Assembly (NCBI GenBank): GCA_002483085.1
Contig: DLHF01000030.1
Coordinates: forward strand, 1 to 18,966
DNA from: Ignavibacteria bacterium UBA7675
GTDB taxonomy: Bacteria > Bacteroidota > Ignavibacteria > Kapaibacteriales > UB7675
Direction of reading: 5' to 3'
DNA: 18,966 nucleotides
Position 1 is the stretch's first letter. Every line of letters begins with the position of its first letter. The notes beneath the pieces were generated by a model. It saw only the letters and a list, made by a program, of their open reading frames with translations, had not been told where the DNA came from and ran no database searches. The position numbers and the translations under genes are program-made. Positions 14,065 through 18,966 of this stretch are shown here, one piece after another.

Positions 14065-15195
14065 ATGAAATTCCGGATGTTTACACGCGCCTTTATGGCT
14101 TTCTCTGCATTGTTTCTGCTTTTTTGTTCATCCTCTTCCGCACAATGGATGCCGGTAGGGGGGAATACGTGGTTCCACCAGTTGGCGGGGCTCGGAACAA
14201 ATACGCCGTATGACCGGCTTCACATACACCAGCAAGGCTCCTCGACTTCGGCCACATTGCGTCTTTCGTCTACATGGGGCGGATGCACAGCTACAGGCCA
14301 ACTGACAATGGCTTACAATGCAAACACATTCTCCAATGCCGCAACCTCGCGCGATCTCGTGTTGCGTACTGTTGTGCAACCGCAAGATGCTCATGCGGGC
14401 AACTGTGGAGAGGATATTGTGGTGTCGACGCAAACGCCCAGTGGCGCTATCCGCTTTGCAACGTGGGATGGCATAACCACACCGCACTACGATGCAGAGC
14501 GAATGACGATTATTCAGAATGGTAATGTCGGAGTAGGAACTACAACACCTATTCACAAGCTGACAATAAAAGACGGAGATTTATCTTTTGACGATGGCGA
14601 CCCGCAACACCGCCGCTCGAAAATTCGCCTGTACACAGATGCGGGTGTTGGTTCAACAAATGCCCACTGTATTGGTACCGAACCGTTCTACACAACATTT
14701 GGTACGTCGGAGGGATGGGGTAATAATGCAGCGGCTATTGGCCATAAATTCTACAATAGGAACGACCGCCTGGTGGCCCGCATCGGTACTGGCGGCTGGA
14801 GTATTGGAGATGAGGCTGAGATGCGCTCCCAGTTCTTCGGGCAGTTGTGTGTAGGCGAGCTTATCAAGTCGTCGTCGCATACGGACTACATGTTGTCGGT
14901 CGATGGAAAGATTGCTGCCCGCGAGTGTATTATTATCGATGGTATAGGCGAATGGGCCGACTTTGTGTTTGATGACGACTACGACTTGATGCCACTGGCA
15001 GATGTCGAGAGCTCCATCCGCGAGAAAAAGCACTTGCCTGGTGTTCCGTCGGCGACAGATGTAAAGGAGAACGGTGTCAATATCGGCCAGATGCAAGTGA
15101 AGCTGTTGCAAAAAGTGGAGGAACTCACGCTGTATGTGATCGAGCAGGAAAAGAAAATTCAATCGCTGGAAGAAAAGCTGGCAGGGCAGAAGTAA
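14065..15195 (+). CDS. Exported protein with GNVGVGTT repeats and C-terminal coiled coil
   Basis: 376 aa. There is a clear signal peptide (1-26; basic start, hydrophobic core, cut likely after SSSSA-Q). GLGTNTPYDRLHIHQ (42-56) and NGNVGVGTTTPIHKLTI (152-168) are the short beta motifs common in Bacteroidota surface proteins that resemble phage tail fibres. The C-terminus has ADFVFDDDYDLMPL (298-311), HLPGVPSATDVKENGVNIGQ (323-342) and a heptad-like coiled coil to the end (340-373), an end module widespread in this phylum that looks like a trimerising foot. It has no type IX sorting domain of its own. The gene sits 53 bp before the type IX cargo gene on the same strand, suggesting an operon. 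Cell-surface or outer-membrane location is inferred. Confidence 0.8.
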   Translation: MKFRMFTRAFMAFSALFLLFCSSSSAQWMPVGGNTWFHQLAGLGTNTPYDRLHIHQQGSSTSATLRLSSTWGGCTATGQLTMAYNANTFSNAATSRDLVLRTVVQPQDAHAGNCGEDIVVSTQTPSGAIRFATWDGITTPHYDAERMTIIQNGNVGVGTTTPIHKLTIKDGDLSFDDGDPQHRRSKIRLYTDAGVGSTNAHCIGTEPFYTTFGTSEGWGNNAAAIGHKFYNRNDRLVARIGTGGWSIGDEAEMRSQFFGQLCVGELIKSSSHTDYMLSVDGKIAARECIIIDGIGEWADFVFDDDYDLMPLADVESSIREKKHLPGVPSATDVKENGVNIGQMQVKLLQKVEELTLYVIEQEKKIQSLEEKLAGQK

Positions 15196-15248
15196 TCGGG
15201 ACTACACTATAATTAATAAATTTTGAAGTATTCCCGATGGAGACAATA

Positions 15249-16445
15249 ATGAATACAATAACTCAACAAAAAAAGGCTGCACGCTTTGTACTGCTGTGCT
15301 GTATGGTGGCGCTCCTTGTGCTTGGTGCTGTACGCACCCGCGCCCAGCTTGTCAATGGCGATTTTGAGTCGAACTGTGTAAATCCCGGTGGAGGCTATCT
15401 ACTGGTGGATGAGGCTTTTCAGGCTGGTACTGCCTGTATTACAGGCTCCTGGTTTGTTTCGCACGGAACACCAGATATTATTTTTGAGCCTATTGGTAAC
15501 AGTACTGCCGTGGCCTCTATGTGGGGAGGTGATGAGGATGAAGGCGAAGGGCTGTTTATAGAGTGTCCAGACTTCGAGGAAGGAGTCCAGTATCGACTGC
15601 GATTCCGTTATTATGTAGATGTTGTTGTAGGCACTAGCAACCTCGACCACATTTATGTATCGCTGACGAATGACCTTGTGCATAATGCCAATATCTACGA
15701 TTTCAGTCTGCCTGTAGTCGCCGAAGAAGTTGTTATGGATGTCCAGGATCCTCCCGAGTTCACATGGACAACAGTAGATATTGTTTTTACACCTACTGCC
15801 GATTACCAACAGTTGTGGTTCTACCCTCGTATTAGTGTCAACTCTTCTTGGGTGGGATTGTATATAGACGACGTGGAATTGGTGGTACTCGAATGTCCAA
15901 ACAATGTGGTGTATAACAACTTCGCTGGTATTCCGGCCTTTACAGAAGCGACAACTTCTATTGAGGCATCCGGGAATAGCGGGATGAGTGGAATCCAGCA
16001 AGTGGATTATCAGGCTGGTTACTCTATCAGTCTTGGAAATGAGTTTCACGCCGATCCCACCGGTATCGGTTATTTTCATGCTTACATTGCACCTTGTAGT
16101 AACGACGACGACATACAGTCTTGCGAAGGTAATGGAGTTTCACCCAAACGAGGCGATGCCCTTTCTCCGGTGCCAATGCTGCTGACAACGTCGGTTGATA
16201 ATTACCCGAATCCTTTTACAGGGAAAACGACGATAAGCTATACGCTGGCTGAACCCGGTTCTGTTGCGCTGGTGCTTACCAATATGCTGGGCGAGGAAGT
16301 TATTTCGCTTGTGCGGAGTGGGAACCACAGTGCTGGAAAGTACTCGATGGAGTTCGATGGTTCGTCGCTTGTACCGGGAGTGTATTTTCTTACACTTCAG
16401 TCGGGCGCGATAAGCACAACAAGGAAAATGGTGATTACCCGGTAG
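15249..16445 (+). CDS. Type IX secretion system cargo protein with C-terminal sorting domain
   Basis: 398 aa from the preferred start. The signal peptide ends near RTRA-QLVNGDFES. The first domain begins LVNGDFESNCVNPGG, a carbohydrate-binding-like jelly-roll opening, and ends with LYIDDVELVVLECP (about 204-217), typical of such beta-sandwich modules. Next is a block with YQAGYSISLGNEFHADPTG and FHAYIAPC (about 254-283), a common spacer in type IX cargo. The last ~80 residues (about 318-398), YPNPFTGKTTISYTL...LVPGVYFLTLQSG...RKMVITR, are a type A sorting domain that directs export across the outer membrane and is then removed. ATG at 15249 follows GGAGA by 5 nt; the alternative ATG at 15237 adds four codons. 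No catalytic domain is evident. Confidence 0.88.
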   Translation: MNTITQQKKAARFVLLCCMVALLVLGAVRTRAQLVNGDFESNCVNPGGGYLLVDEAFQAGTACITGSWFVSHGTPDIIFEPIGNSTAVASMWGGDEDEGEGLFIECPDFEEGVQYRLRFRYYVDVVVGTSNLDHIYVSLTNDLVHNANIYDFSLPVVAEEVVMDVQDPPEFTWTTVDIVFTPTADYQQLWFYPRISVNSSWVGLYIDDVELVVLECPNNVVYNNFAGIPAFTEATTSIEASGNSGMSGIQQVDYQAGYSISLGNEFHADPTGIGYFHAYIAPCSNDDDIQSCEGNGVSPKRGDALSPVPMLLTTSVDNYPNPFTGKTTISYTLAEPGSVALVLTNMLGEEVISLVRSGNHSAGKYSMEFDGSSLVPGVYFLTLQSGAISTTRKMVITR

Positions 16446-16478
16446 GGAATTGCCGCAAGCAGCTAATCCTATATAAAC

Positions 16479-16510
16479 AAGCCGCCCCCGAATTTTCTGC
16501 GGGGCGGCTT
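16479..16510. terminator. Bidirectional hairpin between convergent genes
   Basis: AAGCCGCCCC (16479-16488) pairs perfectly with GGGGCGGCTT (16501-16510) around a 12-nt loop. It lies 33 nt after the type IX cargo stop and 17 nt after the lipoprotein stop, so it can end both transcripts. The flanking T-tract is short in both directions (CTT..CT on the plus side, TTGTTTAT on the minus side). Confidence 0.75.
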
Positions 16511-16527
16511 CTGCTATGGAGGTGTTG

Positions 16528-17199
16528 TTAATCGCTGGCAGCATCTTCGCGCAGTTCTTCGCCGAGGTCGCGCCCTGCTTCTTCGGCTGCCTCCTGCATA
16601 ACTTGTGCGAGCTCTTCATCGCTCATGCTCAAAAGCTCTGATGCGTTGAAAATGCTGATGGCTGTGCCCACCGATCTGCCTGCCAGCCGGCCAGTATGAG
16701 TATGCCGGAGCGGGATGTTGACGCTTTCGCAGTTTTCCCAGATGAGCTTTCCTGTGCCGGTTTGGAGGATTCTTGTCGAGCCGCTCACTGCCGCATACAC
16801 TCCGTGCTCGCCCGAACGCAGTTCGTATTTTTCAAGCTGTATTTCTACAACGTAGGAAGGCGTATCAGCGGGCGACGATGCTGTGCGCGTATTAAAATAC
16901 GTGCGTAGTACATTCTCAACGCCAAGCGTGAGATTTGCGGCAAGGCTATCGGCGTTAATCGCGCGGCGTAGCTTTCGCTCGGCTTCTACGCCTGCAATAC
17001 CAGCGCCTAGTGTTGTGAAAATTTCGCTGAAAGTGTTGCCCGATGGGCTGGATATGTGCATGTGTGTCTCGGCTGCATCGCCTGCTACTGTTGTGCGGTA
17101 GAGTACTGTACGGTTGTTCAGTGGGTACTGCGCGATGTTGTTCGTGCGGCAGGATGCCAGCAATACGAGTACGCATAAGGGGACGAAAATAGCTCTCAT
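16528..17199 (-). CDS. Putative lipoprotein of unknown function
   Basis: 223 aa from the chosen start. MRAIFVPLCVLVLLASC is a lipoprotein signal with lipobox L-A-S-C and C17 as the acylated residue. Upstream on the minus strand GAGGAA precedes the ATG by 6 to 7 nt, which decides this start over one 19 codons upstream (17256) that lacks a signal sequence. The body has a mixed beta pattern (about 100-160: YVVEIQLEKYELR, GSTRILQTGTGKLIWENCESVNIP) similar in style to envelope assembly lipoproteins. It ends in a very acidic helix (EELAQVMQEAAEEAGRDLGEE). No family is recognised with confidence. It is convergent with the type IX cargo gene and 256 bp from the tolC-like gene. Confidence 0.75.
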   Translation of the reverse strand: MRAIFVPLCVLVLLASCRTNNIAQYPLNNRTVLYRTTVAGDAAETHMHISSPSGNTFSEIFTTLGAGIAGVEAERKLRRAINADSLAANLTLGVENVLRTYFNTRTASSPADTPSYVVEIQLEKYELRSGEHGVYAAVSGSTRILQTGTGKLIWENCESVNIPLRHTHTGRLAGRSVGTAISIFNASELLSMSDEELAQVMQEAAEEAGRDLGEELREDAASD

Positions 17200-17255
17200 A
17201 GGAGGTTCCTCTTGATTGTAATGCTGCAATGTATTCTCTGTTCTGCCTACAGACA

Positions 17256-17269
17256 ATGATCTCTATCAT
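17256..17269. promoter_or_regulatory. Small dyad upstream of the lipoprotein gene
   Basis: ATGAT (17256-17260) and ATCAT (17265-17269) face each other around CTCT, about 57 bp before the lipoprotein start. The size suits a repressor half-site pair, but a dyad of this length is easily met by chance. No regulator gene is near. Confidence 0.2.
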
Positions 17270-17418
17270 CAACCTTACAGTGGATGTGGTGAAAAATAAA
17301 AATTCTTCTGTTTTGCCGAAAAGTGGTGTGCGCGTGGCCATACGCCTTGCAATGCGATTCCTGTTGCCCATCGCTTTAACAATGAACGAACGACGGGCGA
17401 AACGACCCAAAGGATAGG

Positions 17419-17446
17419 CAGAGCCGAAGCGCGCTGAGTGGCTCTG
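17419..17446 (-). repeat. Hairpin after tolC-like gene; weak repeat copy E
   Basis: CAGAGCC (17419-17425) pairs with GGCTCTG (17440-17446) around a 14-nt loop that holds the palindrome AGCGCGCT. It begins 10 nt after the tolC-like stop and may help end that transcript, although no long T-run follows. It contains GCCGAAGCG (17423-17431), the core of the 11-mer in copies B, C and D, in the same orientation relative to the rest of the family. As only this core matches, membership is uncertain. Confidence 0.4.
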
Positions 17447-17455
17447 TGCTTTGGC

Positions 17456-18778
17456 TTATTTCAGCAGACCACCACTGAGCAGGAGCAGTTGTGTTTCGGC
17501 GAGCTTTGTCTGGTAGCGAGCGGAGATAATACGGCTTTCGGCTTCGATCAAATCGCGCTGGATTTCGCGCAGTTCATAGGAAGTAATAGTTCCTACGCGT
17601 AGTCGTTCGGCAGCGATGTCGGCATTGCGGCGTGCTGCTTCCAGGCTGCTTTCTTCTAATTGCAGCAGATTGCGGTTCATCTCGAAGTTCGTGTAGGCTG
17701 TAAGGAGGTCGGCTTCTATGGTTGTGCGTAGCTGGTCGAATTCTACTTCTCGTATGTCTATGCGTATGCGTGCATTTTCAGCTTGGCGCTGCACATTAAA
17801 GCCATCGAACAGCGTCCAGCCAAGAGTAAGAGCATAGGTAGGGCCGTGGCTGCGGTTGGAAAGGACTAATCCGGCTTCCGAGTTCGACTGGCTCAGGCCA
17901 TAGCCGAGACTGATTGCAAGAGAAGGGTAGTGTAGCGATCTGACGGCGTCGAGGTCGAGCCGTGCCAGTTCGCGATTGAGCTCGGCTGTGCGTAGTGCAG
18001 AGTTGTGGGCAAGTGCTGCATTGCGGAGCTCTTCAAATGCAAGGCCGCTTACTGGCGGAATCGTTTCGCTCACAGTAAATGTCGTGGATGCCGCTCGACC
18101 AAGTATTGTGTTGAACAGCGTTTGGGTAGTGCGTAGGGCTATTTCCTGCCGAATCAGGTTCGAGCTGTCGACATTCCGGTCTACGCGGGCTTTGAGCAGA
18201 TCGGGAGCAGCTCCTGTTCCTACCGACGACCGCGCTTCGGCAAGGCGGATACGCTCCTGCGAAAGCTCAAGGGCATTGCGATAGACGCGGATGAGGTACT
18301 GCTGCTGGATGAGGTCGAAATACATCGACGTGACATCGAGCACGGTACGCTCCATTGCCCGGCGGGAGTTTTGCTCGCCAGCCTCCCGGAGATTTTTAAG
18401 TCTGTCGTAGTCTACAAACATCCGAAAACCGTCGAATAACGTCCAGTCCAGCCCAATTCGTGTCGACAGAGTCGTATTTGATGCTCCCGTTCTGTCGATG
18501 ACCGAGCCTGTATTGTACTCCTGGCGGGTAGAAGAGCTGCCGCCACCATAGGAAGCTGTGGCTCCTACTGTGGGCAAAAAGCCAGCGTTGCCCAGCGTAA
18601 CGTCGTTCCGGGTAATTTCTGCCTCGCTTCGGGCTATCCGCACCCCGTGGTTGTTGTCCAAAGCAATGCGTATTGATTCTTCGAGAGTAAGCTCCTGCTG
18701 TGCTTGTGCCGCCGGAAGTGCTATAGCAACCAACAAAACAAAGAGAGTGGTAAGGAAAGTAGAGTACATCATGCGCAT
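17456..18778 (-). CDS. TolC family outer-membrane efflux protein
   Basis: 440 aa, the normal length. Signal peptide 1-26 (cut near AQA-Q). Two OEP repeats are seen, each with a beta segment ending in the near-identical WTLFDGF (112-118 and 321-327), which gives the trimeric barrel its two-fold internal repeat. LTLEESIRIALDNNHGVRIARSEAEIT (30-56) opens repeat 1 and FEELRNAALAHNSALRTAELNREL (248-271) opens repeat 2. Long alpha-helical stretches follow (130-220, 336-430), and VGTGAAPDLLKARVD and VGTITSYELREIQRDLIEAE are typical turn motifs. Trimers form an exit duct for drug efflux or type I secretion. The membrane-fusion and inner-membrane pump genes normally beside it are not in the window, but may lie beyond either edge. 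Confidence 0.93.
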   Translation of the reverse strand: MRMMYSTFLTTLFVLLVAIALPAAQAQQELTLEESIRIALDNNHGVRIARSEAEITRNDVTLGNAGFLPTVGATASYGGGSSSTRQEYNTGSVIDRTGASNTTLSTRIGLDWTLFDGFRMFVDYDRLKNLREAGEQNSRRAMERTVLDVTSMYFDLIQQQYLIRVYRNALELSQERIRLAEARSSVGTGAAPDLLKARVDRNVDSSNLIRQEIALRTTQTLFNTILGRAASTTFTVSETIPPVSGLAFEELRNAALAHNSALRTAELNRELARLDLDAVRSLHYPSLAISLGYGLSQSNSEAGLVLSNRSHGPTYALTLGWTLFDGFNVQRQAENARIRIDIREVEFDQLRTTIEADLLTAYTNFEMNRNLLQLEESSLEAARRNADIAAERLRVGTITSYELREIQRDLIEAESRIISARYQTKLAETQLLLLSGGLLK

Positions 18779-18966
18779 AACTGGTACACGGTGGTATTGC
18801 TACCAGCCGGTAAATATGATAAATGTGACAAAATAGACTGCGAAAGTACAGAAAAAAAGTACAGATGTTACAAAACGAGGGGTTTTGTCCCCCGATTTTC
18901 GGCAAGGTCGTCCGTAAGTTTGTTTCCGAAAGCGCTTGCAGAAGCAGCCGAGCCGAAAAAAAATGA
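18779..18966. promoter_or_regulatory. tolC-like gene upstream region with direct and inverted repeats
   Basis: Upstream flank of the minus-strand efflux gene, with no gene seen up to the window edge. ATGTGACAAAA (18823-18833) and ATGTTACAAAA (18865-18875) are direct repeats exactly 42 bp apart, about four helical turns. Between them AAAGTACAG occurs twice (18843-18851, 18856-18864). CTGGTA (18781-18786) and TACCAG (18801-18806) form a hairpin only two bases from the start codon. The sites suggest control of efflux expression, but no regulator is identified. Confidence 0.4.

Noticed and set aside
1..18966. CRISPR array, tRNA, rRNA, transposase, prophage or plasmid genes
   Set aside because: No regularly spaced repeats, cloverleaf, rRNA segments or mobility proteins were found on either strand.

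Overview
The window looks like a chromosomal segment from a Bacteroidota/Chlorobiota-type (FCB group) bacterium, possibly of the Ignavibacteria/Kapabacteria kind. The clearest sign is a secreted protein ending in a type A sorting domain of the type IX secretion system. Three other points agree: a CorA of the kind common in Bacteroidota, an exported protein with GNVGVGTT repeats and a C-terminal coiled coil, and start codons that mostly lack a Shine-Dalgarno sequence. Base composition is moderate (roughly half G+C by eye). No rRNA, tRNA, CRISPR array, transposase, integrase or phage gene was seen. The lineage is an inference from protein style, not from a marker gene.

Layout. 259-3633 (minus strand): a double-ATPase dipeptide/oligopeptide ABC protein, then an HNH endonuclease, then a cyclase/kynurenine-formamidase-like hydrolase, with 23 and 46 bp gaps. 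3958-4389 (minus): a GNAT acetyltransferase. 4694-8978 (minus): a likely three-gene redox operon of sensor histidine kinase, FAD/NAD(P) oxidoreductase (ATGA overlap) and a polytopic membrane protein with ferredoxin clusters. 9299-11849 (plus): a CorA-type Mg2+ channel, then an alpha/beta-hydrolase-OsmC fusion. 12067-13698 (minus): delta-1-pyrroline-5-carboxylate dehydrogenase with a clear terminator. 14065-16445 (plus): two exported proteins, the second a type IX cargo, ending at a hairpin shared with the convergent lipoprotein gene (16528-17199, minus). 17456-18778 (minus): a TolC-family outer-membrane efflux protein.

How the genes fit together. Most are household or envelope functions: peptide uptake energisation, proline/glutamate catabolism, Mg2+ transport, peroxide or stress defence (OsmC), secretion and efflux. 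The histidine kinase, oxidoreductase and membrane ferredoxin are the best candidate for a functional module: a signal-transduction protein translationally coupled to an NAD(P)H-to-iron-sulfur electron path across or along the inner membrane.

The most unusual signal lies between the genes. At least four, probably five, intergenic regions (1-258, 3634-3957, 10361-10631, 11850-12066 and, weakly, 17200-17455) carry diverged copies of one modular repeat whose modules keep their order and relative orientation. One 57-nt module is about 82% identical between two copies. I recognise no published family for it.
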